A stretch of 64,000 bases of DNA from JAFAXD01 sp963760435 (GCA_963760435.1 CAVXDE010000040.1:186001-250000), one strand, 5' to 3'. Shown: positions 54,052-62,222, counted from the stretch's first letter. The notes: generated from the letters alone by a model not told the origin. Program-made: numbers and translations.

Positions 54052-54123
54052 AGCATGACCCCGAAAAAGCCTGCCCCGCACTTGATGCGGGGTGGATACC
54101 GGTTTTCGGTAAAGATCATGCTC
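54051..54123. repeat. Palindromic intergenic repeat, GAGCATGA...GATCATGCTC
   Basis: Imperfect hairpin: GAGCATGACCCCGAAAAAG with GGTTTTCGGTAAAGATCATGCTC, and a GCCCCGCAC/GTGCGGGGTG inner arm. Such elements are scattered through Bradyrhizobium genomes. It overlaps the last base of the DUF3551 gene and may end its transcript. Confidence 0.75.
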
Positions 54124-54134
54124 AAACAATAAGC

Positions 54135-54174
54135 TAAAGCGTGATGACGATTCGAGAAAAGTCATCGCGCTTTA
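54135..54174. repeat. AAAGCGTGATGAC hairpin next to the REP repeat
   Basis: TAAAGCGTGATGA pairs with TCATCGCGCTTTA around a short CGATTCGAGAAAAG loop. It neighbours the previous repeat, with which it usually travels. Confidence 0.6.
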
Positions 54175-54240
54175 GGAGCGCAATCTGATCGGCCGTGGCG
54201 GCGTAAAAGCTGGGGATAGCCGGGGAACTCGGCGAACTGG

Positions 54241-54636
54241 CTATCGGTTACCCTCCGCTGGCGGGGCGCGTGCCTCGTCGGCGCGGCGGCCCCGGCCGTC
54301 CCCCACCCCCCACCCAGGCTGGGGTCGCCACGTTTCGACGGTTTCGCGGATTGGCGTGAGCGCCCGTACTTCTTCGGGCGTGTAAAGCTGAGACGAACCA
54401 GCTCCCGACCAGCGTGGTTTTATGCTGCGGCTGGACGTGCCGCCGCTGCTTCGGCCGCCCCCGCTGCTCCTCGATGAGGAGTAGGACGGGGTCGAGTAGG
54501 ACGGGGGCGAGGACGGGATCGAGTACGAGCGGTAGCCGCTGTAGCCACCCCAGCGGGAGCGCCCACCGCATGCAGGGCACTCCGCTGCGGCGCTCGCTGT
54601 GCGATGGCCTCTTACTGGTGGTGTGCATCTAGCCAT
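54241..54636 (-). CDS. Gly/Ser/Tyr-rich protein with LYTPEEVRAL-WRPQPGWG end
   Basis: 131 residues. Residues 25-70 are low-complexity: GGYSGYRSYSIPSSPP, SYSTPSYSSSRSSGGGRSSGG. Then a conserved-looking stretch SQLYTPEEVRALTPIRETVETWRPQPGWG. The final 20 residues are Arg/Ala-rich. Start uncertain. A Zn-like pair CPACG is near residue 21. The 25-base repeat that covers WRPQPGWG recurs 1.5 kb away. Confidence 0.5.
   Translation of the reverse strand: MARCTPPVRGHRTASAAAECPACGGRSRWGGYSGYRSYSIPSSPPSYSTPSYSSSRSSGGGRSSGGTSSRSIKPRWSGAGSSQLYTPEEVRALTPIRETVETWRPQPGWGVGDGRGRRADEARAPPAEGNR
54308..54332 (+). repeat. 25-base exact direct repeat, copy 1
   Basis: Identical to 55825-55849. This copy lies inside the Gly/Ser-rich gene and encodes its WRPQPGWG end on the minus strand. 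The flanks beyond differ. Confidence 0.9.
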
Positions 54637-54760
54637 GTAGCCGATGACCTCTCCAACGTCACAGTACTACATATATGGGAATATCTCTCGCCAAACGCAG
54701 GATGCAGTAGTGGCAACAGGCGGACCTTGCCAGCCAGCGAGAATGTTCCCATTATGTTCT

Positions 54761-55024
54761 ATGGTCGTGGAAACCCTTGGAGATGCATTCGCGGCGGGCT
54801 GGCGCATCACGGCTCGCTGCGCCTGGGGCAAGCGTGATGGAATGAAGACCCGGCGCGAGTGCACCTATACCCGCGAGCTTGATCTGGAGACGCTGGTGTG
54901 GACGCGCGGCCCGAGCTTCCCGCTGTCGAGTCTGGACGGCCGGCTGATGTGTCCGCGGTGCCGATCGCGGCGCGTGGCGATCCTGTTTCAGCCGCCTTCA
55001 ATATCGAACGCCGCCAAGGGCTAG
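54761..55024 (+). CDS. Conserved hypothetical zinc-ribbon-like protein
   Basis: 87 residues from MVVETLGDAFAAGWRITARCAWGKRDGMKTRRECTYTRELDLETLVWTRGPSFPLSSLDGRLMCPRCRSRRVAILFQPP. The C-P-R-C pair plus two earlier cysteines look like a zinc-binding site. This sequence is typical of a small family common in Bradyrhizobium and relatives. Function unknown. The ribosome site is weak; an ATG at 54743 is an alternative. Confidence 0.75.
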   Translation: MVVETLGDAFAAGWRITARCAWGKRDGMKTRRECTYTRELDLETLVWTRGPSFPLSSLDGRLMCPRCRSRRVAILFQPPSISNAAKG

Positions 55025-55122
55025 GCTCGGCGCGCAGGGGGCCAAGATTGCCGAAAGTTTAATTTCTCCCGTGTCAGCTTTACTGTACAGGAGGGTTAAG
55101 AGCCTCATCTGCGCGAGAAATC

Positions 55123-55671
55123 ATGAGCGAAGACATATTTACACTTGTCAATGTAAATCCTCCGAGCAGTGACCTGGTCGATGCTGGAACGCTCGTGACC
55201 ATCGCAGATTACGGCGGGATTCCAGCCCCGAATGAAGCCGCTACCTTAGCCCAATTCGCCCAAGCTCAGTTTACCTACGGGCAACAAATCGGTGTGATGG
55301 ACCCGCTGGTCTATGTCTATCAAGCGCTCGGTGTAGCGCTCGCGTCTACCGGCCCGCAGTTTCTGAATACGTTCGGACCTTCCACTCCAACGCACCCGGC
55401 TTCCCCGGCTGGCGACATGCAATTCGTAGTCGACGCCTACACGAATGTATTCGGACATGCGGGTACCCAAGCGCAGATTCAGCAGTTCATGGGTCAATTA
55501 AACTTTTTAGAGACCCTCTACACGTCAGCTGGGGTCTTTGGAGATACCGCAAACATTGATCTGTTGGCTCGCGGAGGGGTGTACGGCCAAATGCTCGGCA
55601 TCGAGCACGAAATAAACCCCACTGCGATCATCGGGATACACATGCCAACGCTCACGTCACCCGCTGTTTGA
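55123..55671 (+). CDS. Hypothetical protein with DUF4214-like repeat
   Basis: 182 residues, MSEDIFTLVNVNPPSSDLVDAG..., with a helical part typical of DUF4214-containing rhizobial proteins: YGQQIGVMDPLVYVYQALG and DAYTNVFGHAGTQAQIQQFMGQLNFLETLYTSAG, then ANIDLLARGGVYGQMLGI. No signal peptide. Many such proteins are secreted by type I systems, but no C-terminal glycine repeats are seen here. Function unknown. Confidence 0.6.
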   Translation: MSEDIFTLVNVNPPSSDLVDAGTLVTIADYGGIPAPNEAATLAQFAQAQFTYGQQIGVMDPLVYVYQALGVALASTGPQFLNTFGPSTPTHPASPAGDMQFVVDAYTNVFGHAGTQAQIQQFMGQLNFLETLYTSAGVFGDTANIDLLARGGVYGQMLGIEHEINPTAIIGIHMPTLTSPAV

Positions 55672-55945
55672 GGTCCGCTTCGGACGCCCGGTGACCACCA
55701 GGACCGACCACCCGGTCACCGGTCGGTCACCAGCCGGTCATCAACGTCATTCGATCTGCTGTACATCCTGCTATACAAGCGATGCGAAAAAACCCAATTA
55801 AATCAACGAAAATGGATGAGTTTACCCCACCCAGGCTGGGGTCGCCACGCTTCCTAAATCTCATTGACTTCCAATAGTCTCTTGATTCCTCAAGGGCCGA
55901 TTGGCTTGGCTCTTCTCCTTCGAGAACCGAGGTGGGCGCGAGCCG
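55672..55945. repeat. Gap with CCGGTCACC clusters and repeat copies
   Basis: Holds the repeat copy at 55825-55849 (25-base exact match of 54308-54332) and a run of GGTGACC/GGTCACC elements at 55691-55740. CACCCGGTCACCGG at 55709 recurs at 56679 (19 of 20 bases). Several two-fold palindromes are possible. No gene is visible. Confidence 0.6.
55825..55849 (+). repeat. 25-base exact direct repeat, copy 2
   Basis: Matches 54308-54332 exactly and sits in a gene-free gap. On the minus strand it could encode the end of the same motif, but no full gene follows. Confidence 0.9.
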
Positions 55946-56383
55946 TTACTGCAACGTGATGACCAGCCCGTTGAGGTCGGCAGCGACGAGCAGCCCAACT
56001 TGGCGGCCGGCCAACGTGAGCACCGCGCCGTTCTGATTGGTCAACACGATCGCGCCGGCGCCTGCGGGGCCGACTGCGGCGCCCGCGCCCGCCGCGCCAT
56101 AGATGCCATTAACATCGGCCGGCGTTCGGATATTGCTGACGGTGCCGACGAAATCGGTCGCCGAGGCCCCAAAGGTAAATCCGTAGCTCAGGCCGCCGAT
56201 CGCGAGTCGGTAATAACGGCCTTGAAATACCAGCGTGCCGGTACCGCCAGAGCCGCCGATGACAAAGCCAGCCTTGATCACGTTGAAGCGGATTGAACCG
56301 CTGTTTGCGCAGGCAGCAGTCGCGACCCCCGCAGTCACGGTCAAAGCAATCAGCGCCGCACGAATGGCGGATGACAATCGCAT
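55946..56383 (-). CDS. Exported DUF1134/YSC84-like small protein
   Basis: 145 residues. Signal sequence (ALIALTVTAGVATAACANSG) with a possible lipobox cysteine. The mature part is a beta-rich fold: GSIRFNVIKAGFVIGGSGGTGTLVFQGRYYRLAIGGLSYGFTFGASATDFVGTVSNI, then NGIYGAAGAGAAVGPAGAGAIVLTNQNGAVLTLAGRQVGL. This resembles DUF1134 (EipA, envelope integrity) and YSC84-type repeats. Role in envelope is inferred. Confidence 0.65.
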   Translation of the reverse strand: MRLSSAIRAALIALTVTAGVATAACANSGSIRFNVIKAGFVIGGSGGTGTLVFQGRYYRLAIGGLSYGFTFGASATDFVGTVSNIRTPADVNGIYGAAGAGAAVGPAGAGAIVLTNQNGAVLTLAGRQVGLLVAADLNGLVITLQ

Positions 56384-56960
56384 AGCCAGTCCTCTCCCTG
56401 GATGAACGCTAGGATTTAGCTACTGGTCGTTTTGGGTGGACGCGCCAGCGGATGCAGTAAGTCTCATGGCCCCCGACGTTCCAAAGGTAATCCAACGGTC
56501 CCCGACTGACATAAATGCGCGGCGCACCGGTTGTTCCACGTCGCGGTGAGTTCGGATCGGAAGTGACATTTGGACAACGTTCGAAATCTACCGGCCAGGG
56601 GAGGGGGCGGCCTCACCCCGAGGGTCGATTGCTAGCAAGGCCATGAATACGCTCATCTTCGCGGCGTCCCGGGCGGATCACCCGGTCACCGGGCGGTCTG
56701 ATCCCGACCCTGCGAACCGGCGGCCCTGGTTGCGCGCTCAGCAAAGCGTACGTCCAGGGCCGCCTCGCCCCACCCCAGGGTTGAGAGCATGCGCCCGGGC
56801 GGCCCGCCTGGCGAGGTACTATCGGCCCCTGTGGATAACTTTCCCGAGCGGGCGTGACCCGACACTGTCCGAAGCGCGCTTGGTGTGTGACCTGGCTCAC
56901 TGACGAACAGCATCGAGTATGGCGATTTAGGCGTATCCCTGATCAGCCAGCAAGGATGCC
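56384..56960. other. Gap of about 580 bases, no gene recognised
   Basis: GC-rich DNA with long overlapping frames that are Arg/Pro-rich shadows. It contains the second CACCCGGTCACCGG copy at 56679-56698. I see no RNA gene, terminator or ribosome site with a matching frame. Confidence 0.5.
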
Positions 56961-57074
56961 ATGTCGAGCGGGATTACGCCGGAACGTTTCGATACGCTGC
57001 TCTTCGCAGCGGCCACCGTCACAACAGCGCTGGTCGCTTTCGCCATGATCTGGTTCGCGCTCTTCGTCTTTTAG
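56961..57074 (+). CDS. Micro-protein with one membrane helix (ERFDTLLF)
   Basis: 37 residues, MSSGITPERFDTLLFAAATVTTALVAFAMIWFALFVF. A CAAGGA sits five bases ahead. One membrane helix from residue 14. Much like its neighbour 145 bases on. Not recognised. Confidence 0.55.
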   Translation: MSSGITPERFDTLLFAAATVTTALVAFAMIWFALFVF

Positions 57075-57219
57075 GGCCATCCGCTGTGGCCAGCCTGGAT
57101 ACACTCGCAGCGCGTATCGGACACCACGGCTATCGCAAAATGTGTGACACCCGTCACAGCGGCGCGGGCGGGGGCGTGCTTTCTGGCCTCCATAACGCAC
57201 GAAAAAACGGGTGGGCATC

Positions 57220-57318
57220 ATGACACGGAAGATCAAGCTCGACCGATATGACTTGGTCATTGCGGCTGCCTTTGCGCTGTTCGCGCTGGTAGCAATCTCG
57301 CTCGTGCTGACGTCATAG
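57220..57318 (+). CDS. Micro-protein with one membrane helix (LDRYDLVI)
   Basis: 32 residues, MTRKIKLDRYDLVIAAAFALFALVAISLVLTS. Same plan as the upstream micro-protein: charged N-tip with [ED]-R-[FY]-D, then one membrane helix. Paralogues or partners are possible. Weak ribosome site. Confidence 0.5.
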   Translation: MTRKIKLDRYDLVIAAAFALFALVAISLVLTS

Positions 57319-57453
57319 GGCACGTGCCCGGGCCGAATACCTCAATTTGATCCAGGTCAACTTCGAAGCCACCTCCTCGATCTAACCCTCGATCCAGAGC
57401 AAGCCAACGAACCGCGGATCAGACCCCGGCCAAGCTAAGATCGAGGAAACCTC

Positions 57454-58410
57454 ATGACAGCATTGCGAGGCTATATCCCGGCCGGCGGCGAGGCCGGCGC
57501 GGTCGGTGTGCATTCGCTCGACCACTTCACGCTGCAGGTTCCCGATCTCGCCGCCGCGGAGGATTTCTATTCCCGGTTCGGTCTCGATGTATGTCCCGAT
57601 GGCAACACCGTGGCGCTGCGGACGTTCGGCCACGACCAGCGCTGGGGAACGATCGTCGAAGGCGAACGCAAGCGCCTGCATCACATTTCGTTTGGCTGCT
57701 ATGCGGACGATCTCGAGCCGCTGAAACACCGCGCCGAGGCGAACGGCATTGCGCTGCTTGATGCGCCTCCGGGCTTCGAGTCAAACGGCTTCTGGTTTCG
57801 GGACCCTGCCGGTTTGCTGCTTGAAATCAAGGTCGCCCCAAAAACATCGCCGAACCATAAATCCTCCGGTGTCTGGGCTTCCTCGCCGGCGGGCGTCGCC
57901 GGCGCGTCGGTGCGCGCAGCAGCGCCGACCGTGCGTCCGCGGCGGCTCGCGCACGTGCTCTCGTTCACCAGCGATCTCGATGCAGCGATCCGGTTCTACA
58001 ACAACATCCTGGGCTTGCGCTTGTCGGACCGCTCGAACCTCGTCGCCTTCATGCACGCCATTCACGGCAGCGACCATCACGTTCTGGCATTTGCGCAATC
58101 GACCGCGCCCGGCATGCATCATTGCAGCTGGGACGTGGCCGGTATCGACGAAATCGGGCTCGGTGCCATGCACATGGCGGACAAGGGCTATCGGAGAGGG
58201 TGGGGGCTTGGGCGCCACGTCCTGGGCTCGAACTATTTTCATTATGTGCAGGATCCGTGGGGAAGCTTCGCCGAGTACTCCTGCGATATCGACTACGTTC
58301 CGGCCGACAAGCCCTGGCCGGCGCAACACCACGCCGATGAGGACTCGTTCTATCTGTGGGGGCCGGAACCGCCGGCGGATTTCGCCGTGAACCACGAGGC
58401 GGCGGCTTAG
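57454..58410 (+). CDS. VOC-family extradiol dioxygenase (type I)
   Basis: 318 residues with two vicinal-oxygen-chelate modules. First: VGVHSLDHFTLQVPDLAAAEDFY. Second: RLAHVLSFTSDLDAAIRFYNNILGL, HHVLAFAQSTAPGMHHCSWDV and FAEYSCDIDYV. Candidate iron ligands are His in LAHVLSF, His in HHCSWDV and Glu in AEYSC, as in catechol 2,3-dioxygenase-type enzymes. It starts an operon with the LigB-type gene 14 bases on. Substrate probably a catechol-like acid. Confidence 0.88.
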   Translation: MTALRGYIPAGGEAGAVGVHSLDHFTLQVPDLAAAEDFYSRFGLDVCPDGNTVALRTFGHDQRWGTIVEGERKRLHHISFGCYADDLEPLKHRAEANGIALLDAPPGFESNGFWFRDPAGLLLEIKVAPKTSPNHKSSGVWASSPAGVAGASVRAAAPTVRPRRLAHVLSFTSDLDAAIRFYNNILGLRLSDRSNLVAFMHAIHGSDHHVLAFAQSTAPGMHHCSWDVAGIDEIGLGAMHMADKGYRRGWGLGRHVLGSNYFHYVQDPWGSFAEYSCDIDYVPADKPWPAQHHADEDSFYLWGPEPPADFAVNHEAAA

Positions 58411-58424
58411 TTCGGGCAGCGGCC

Positions 58425-59276
58425 ATGGGACGGATTGCTCTCGCTGCCAAGATCACGCATGTCCCCTCGCTGCTCTTGTCGGAGCGGCCGGGGCCGCTGC
58501 ATGGGCTGCGCAATGATGCGATTGCGTCGCTCAAGGAGATCGGCCGGCGGGCGGACGAGCGCGGCGTCGACACGTTCCTGGTGTTCGATACCCACTGGCT
58601 CTCCAACTTCGGTTTTCACCTGAACGCGAACGCGCGGCACAAGGGCGTCTACACCAGCCACGAAGCCCCGCACATGATCCAGAACCTGACCTACGACCTG
58701 CCGGGCAATCCGGAGCTCGCCGAGGCGATCGCGGCGGAAGCGCAAAAGTCCGGGGTCCCGGTGCTCGCCCACCGCGTCCCGACGCTGGCGCTGGAATACG
58801 GCACCATCGTTCCGATGCACTACATGAACGCCGACGGCGGCAAGGCCGTGGTCGCCGCGGCCGCGCCGCTGTTTGCCAGCGTCGACGAGAATCGCCGCTT
58901 CGGTGCCGCGGCGCGGCGGGCAATCGAGGCATCCGATGCGACGGTCGCGGTGCTGGCGAGCGGCTCGCTCTCGCACAAGCTCGTCAATAACGAGTCGGTC
59001 GGCGATGCGCAGTGGAGTGTGGTGTCGAGCGAGTTCAACCGGCAGATGGACCTGCGCGTGCTCGAATTATGGGGAAGCCGCCGCTACGACGAGTTCGTGC
59101 GCATGCTGCCGGAATACTGCACCAAATGCAGCGGCGAGGGGCTGATGGCCGACACCGCCATGCTGTTCGGGCTGCTGGGCTGGAATCAGTACGGCGGCGA
59201 GGCCGAACAGCTCTGCGACTATTTCCCGTCGAGCGGAAGCGGCCAGGTCACGGTCGAATTCCACCTGGCGAATTGA
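58425..59276 (+). CDS. LigB-family (type II) extradiol dioxygenase, HpaD-like
   Basis: 283 residues from MGRIALAAKITHVPSLLLS. Metal site features of the class III/LigB fold: first His in KITHVPSL, Asp/His in FDTHWLSN, then TSHEAPHMIQNLTYDLPGNPELAEAIA and a Glu near GTIVPMHYM; HpaD-like SGSLSHKL and HLAN end. Class II enzymes cleave 3,4-dihydroxyphenylacetate or protocatechuate-like rings. Two different extradiol folds in one operon is unusual; they may act on successive or alternative substrates. Confidence 0.88.
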   Translation: MGRIALAAKITHVPSLLLSERPGPLHGLRNDAIASLKEIGRRADERGVDTFLVFDTHWLSNFGFHLNANARHKGVYTSHEAPHMIQNLTYDLPGNPELAEAIAAEAQKSGVPVLAHRVPTLALEYGTIVPMHYMNADGGKAVVAAAAPLFASVDENRRFGAAARRAIEASDATVAVLASGSLSHKLVNNESVGDAQWSVVSSEFNRQMDLRVLELWGSRRYDEFVRMLPEYCTKCSGEGLMADTAMLFGLLGWNQYGGEAEQLCDYFPSSGSGQVTVEFHLAN

Positions 59277-59440
59277 CGGCCCCGTGTCTGCGTACCGCGC
59301 CAAGTCTTCAACACGTGGTGATTCTGCAACAGACAACATTTGTTTGTCGCGGTTTCGCCAAATTGCCCAACTCTGACACAAAGTCGCCTCAGCATCTGCG
59401 CGTGACAAGAAAACGCTCATCGGAGCGTCAGGAGGCTGAC

Positions 59441-59593
59441 ATGATGTTCCTCTGGATCGCGCTTGCAGTTTGGCTTGGAGCGGCCCTGCTGCTGCCCGTC
59501 TACATGCTGTTCAAAGCCATGTTCCGCAATGGGCGCCGGACTGCAGCCCGGATGGAGCAGGCACGCTTCGCCCGGTTTGCACGCGGCTACTGA
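59441..59593 (+). CDS. Small membrane protein with basic tail
   Basis: 50 residues, MMFLWIALAVWLGAALLLPVYMLFKAMFRNGRRTAARMEQARFARFARGY. AGGAGG precedes the start closely. One helix, then an Arg-rich amphipathic tail. Not recognised. Confidence 0.65.
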   Translation: MMFLWIALAVWLGAALLLPVYMLFKAMFRNGRRTAARMEQARFARFARGY

Positions 59594-59616
59594 TTAAACT
59601 GAGTGCCGCCACAATC

Positions 59617-59745
59617 TTCATCCTGGTCCTGAGGCCCTGACCCGCAGGGGTCAGGCGTCTCGAAGGACGGCCGCAACGAACAGCCTTGCATTTGGGCCAT
59701 TTTTCGAGACGCCCTCGCTCACGCTTGGGCTCCTTCAGATGAGGT
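59617..59745. repeat. Long palindromic repeat (GCGTCTCGAA...TTCGAGACGC)
   Basis: Nested hairpins: CCTGACCC-GCAG-GGGTCAGG at 59636-59655, then GCGTCTCGAA at 59656 pairing with TTCGAGACGC at 59703-59712, enclosing GGACGGCCGC. The outer parts (CATCCTG.. and ..GATGAGG) also pair. This is a widely spread intergenic element of Hyphomicrobiales. Confidence 0.8.
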
Positions 59746-59836
59746 CAGAGATTATTGTAGTCCTGGAATGAGAAAAAGGCGCGCCTTCAATATGCTGAGG
59801 CGACGCCTTTTCTTGATCCACCAAACAGCCGATCAG

Positions 59837-60172
59837 TTACATCCGCCGGTGCATGACCTTGCGCGACACGAGCATCGCGGCCGTTCTCTCATGATCGAGA
59901 CTAGCGACGCGATCAATCAGGTCACCAACCAGCTCTATTCCTTCAATCTCGTCGTCGAGCAACTCGACCCCAGTGAGATCCTCGATCAGGATCATCAACT
60001 CGAGCCGATCGAGCCGGTCGATGTCGAGATCATCCATGAAATGCGTCGTATCGGTGATCTGCTCCACGCCCATTCCGACATATTCGGCAATAAAGGCGCG
60101 GATCTCGGCCGGGATGAAGCCTTCCTTGATGGCGACGGCACGCTGCGTTGTCAGCAGGCTGCTTACGGTCAT
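59837..60172 (-). CDS. Acyl-carrier-like protein without the phosphopantetheine serine
   Basis: 111 residues. Helical carrier fold: AEIRAFIAEYVGMGVEQITDTTHFMDDLDIDRLDRLELMILIEDLTGVELLDDEIEGIELVGDLID. The D-S-L motif reads D52-R53-L54; the codon at 60014-60016 gives arginine, so no phosphopantetheine can be attached. It could be a structural carrier or a misread codon (CGG vs. TCG). The N-terminus and the C-terminal extension (HERTAAMLVSRKVMHRRM) are longer than usual. Near a methyltransferase gene on the same strand. Confidence 0.75.
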   Translation of the reverse strand: MTVSSLLTTQRAVAIKEGFIPAEIRAFIAEYVGMGVEQITDTTHFMDDLDIDRLDRLELMILIEDLTGVELLDDEIEGIELVGDLIDRVASLDHERTAAMLVSRKVMHRRM

Positions 60173-60379
60173 GATCGAGCCCCCACCCGTTGATGACTTG
60201 CTTATCCAACGGGCAAAAGCGCGCAATTGTGTGGAGGATTTCCAAAATATCCCGACTGTTGCCCCGGCAGCACAATCGGATAGGTCAGTATCATTGCCAT
60301 GCTTGGGTGCTGCACCCTCGACAATCAGAAGATTTCCGATTGCTTGCCGGGATCGCCGCCAACGCCCGGAATTGGGCAT

Positions 60380-61115
60380 TCAGTCGCTCCGCTGCGCCGG
60401 TTTTCCCATGAGCACAATGTTTTCGGCGAGTAGCGGCCATCGGCTTGTAATCAATTTCTTGAGCGCACCCTGTCGGCTGAAGCTCGCCATCTGAATACTG
60501 CTGGGCGCAATGCCGGCGTCGCAGGCAACCTTGCAGATCGTATAGGGCGTGAAGAAGAACCGGTGATCGGAATTTATCACTTCGCGGTTGGCGAATATGC
60601 TTTTGACGTTGCCGGCACGGAACGCATTTGGAACTGTAATAATAACGTCGCGAACATTGCGTTCATAGGTACTCAGGAACGTCTTCAGAAATCGAACCGG
60701 ATCACCGATATGTTCGACCACCTCACCAAACAAGGCGATATCAAAGTAGCGTTCTGCGATCGCGTCGATCACCTCACCCGACGTGATGTCGCCAGCGACG
60801 ATGTTGCGGAGCCCGGTAATCCGGCGCGTCTCATCGACGGCCGCCTGATCTATATCGACGCCCAAGACGCTCTTCGGCGACGGTGGTCAGTTGTCCGTGC
60901 AGCCATTCGTGCTGCTGCCATTTGCGCGCGATCAGAGGTACGTGGTCACAGCAGCCAATGTGCAGCACATTCTTTCCGGCACACGCCTCCACAAGAATGT
61001 CGTTGCGGTACCGGATTTTGCCGGACCGTGCGTAGCGCGTGACGAGGTCGCTGCTGAAGGAGTTACCGTCGAGATAGGGGTCGAGCTTTGCGAAGTCTGT
61101 CAGAATCGTGGTCAT
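60380..61115 (-). pseudogene. SAM-dependent methyltransferase with one frameshift
   Basis: The first frame gives MTTILTDFAKLDPYLDGNSFSSDLVTRYARSGKIRY, then VLHIGCCDHVPLIARKWQQHEWLHGQLTTVA. After about 60872 the frame shifts and continues SVLGVDIDQAAVDETRRITG, VAGDITSGEV and DIALFGEVVEHIGDPVRFL (motifs I-III of class I methyltransferases). Full length would be 244 residues. 736 bases is one more than a multiple of three. Substrate unknown. Error or decay cannot be told apart. Confidence 0.8.
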
Positions 61116-61215
61116 ATTGCCCTCACTTCATCTCTCAACGCGCCTGCACTCTGAGCCGCCGACATTGCAGCCATGCTGGCTTGGCATTAGACCTTTGTAG
61201 ACAGGAGACGGGCGC

Positions 61216-61734
61216 ATGCGGCTTGGTACGGCAAGTTTGATTGGTCTGGTGCTATGCACCGTGCAAACGCGCGCAGACGACCTGCCATCGCGCAAGCCCG
61301 GTGTGTGGGAGGTCAGGCAGGTCATCGGCACTGCCAAGACTTCGCCGCTGGTGGTCAAACAATGCATCGATGCCGCGACCGACCACCTGCTGCAGTCGAG
61401 CACCGGCCCTTATTCCGCGGATCTCTGTCCGACTCGCAGCGTGCAGAAATCCGCGGATGGCATGACCATCAACTCGACCTGCACCATCGCCGGCAAGACG
61501 GCGAGAACCCATGCGGTGATCGCGGGCAGCTTTGACAGCGCCTACAAGATGACGGTCACGTCGCAAGGGGAGGGCACGCCCGGCAACGACATCACGTTAT
61601 CACTCGAGGCCAAATGGCTCGGCCCCTGCCCGGCGGATCAGAAACCGGGCGATCTGGTCATGGGCAACGGCATGAAGCTTAACATTCTGGATGCGCAGAA
61701 GCAGGGCGCCGGATCGACGCCGCCCACGCGCTAG
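61216..61734 (+). CDS. DUF3617 family exported protein
   Basis: 172 residues. Short signal sequence (LIGLVLCTVQTRA), then PSRKPGVWEVRQVIG and a DUF3617-like core: VVKQCIDAATDHLLQSSTG, CTIAGKTARTHAVIAGSFDSAYKMTVTSQGEG, WLGPCPADQKPGDLVMGNGMKLNI. Four cysteines may form two disulfides. Function unknown; periplasmic by signal. Confidence 0.8.
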   Translation: MRLGTASLIGLVLCTVQTRADDLPSRKPGVWEVRQVIGTAKTSPLVVKQCIDAATDHLLQSSTGPYSADLCPTRSVQKSADGMTINSTCTIAGKTARTHAVIAGSFDSAYKMTVTSQGEGTPGNDITLSLEAKWLGPCPADQKPGDLVMGNGMKLNILDAQKQGAGSTPPTR

Positions 61735-61751
61735 CAACCGTTCGCGTCGAG

Positions 61752-62222
61752 CTACTTCACAAGCTCCACCTCATACTTGTCGAGCAGCGCAACCACGGTG
61801 GCGTGGTCATCATCATCGAGCTTGTCGACATCGATGAAGTAGTTGGCAAACCGCCCCGGAATGACCGTCAGCAGAAGATGCGCTTCCTGTGTTCCCACAT
61901 TGCGGAACGTGTGCGGAATATTGCGCGGGCCGGCAACGAGTGCTCCGGCGGTGGCGCGGATTTTTTGCTCGCCGATAGTCACCTCGAACTCGCCGTCCAG
62001 GATGTAGAAGATCTCCGTCTCATGCCGATGCACGTGCAGCGGCGGCCCGTGTCCGGCCGGGATCGTCTGCTCCAACACCGCATAAGCCCCGCCGGTCTCC
62101 TCCGGGAGCACCTTGAACAGGCTGCGGTCGCGCAGCACGCCGACGGCCTTTCCCTCGCCAGCCCCGCGGATGATGGGAACGGTCGTTTCGGTCTCGGGAA
62201 GGAAATCGTGGGGTTGCTTCAT
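61752..62222 (-). CDS. Cupin-domain protein
   Basis: 156 residues from MKQPHDFLPETETTVPIIRG. A single cupin: PPLHVHRHETEIFYILDGEFEVTIG is motif 1 (H-x-H-x-x-x-x-E) and PRNIPHTFRNVG is motif 2, giving a complete metal site. Such single cupins act as dioxygenases, isomerases or sensors; the substrate is unknown. Converges on the DUF3617 gene. Confidence 0.85.
   Translation of the reverse strand: MKQPHDFLPETETTVPIIRGAGEGKAVGVLRDRSLFKVLPEETGGAYAVLEQTIPAGHGPPLHVHRHETEIFYILDGEFEVTIGEQKIRATAGALVAGPRNIPHTFRNVGTQEAHLLLTVIPGRFANYFIDVDKLDDDDHATVVALLDKYEVELVK

Noticed and set aside
56613..56913. Overlapping frames in the 56.4-56.96 kb gap
   Set aside because: Arg/Pro/Gly-rich frames exist on both strands without start sites or motifs; likely GC-driven shadows.
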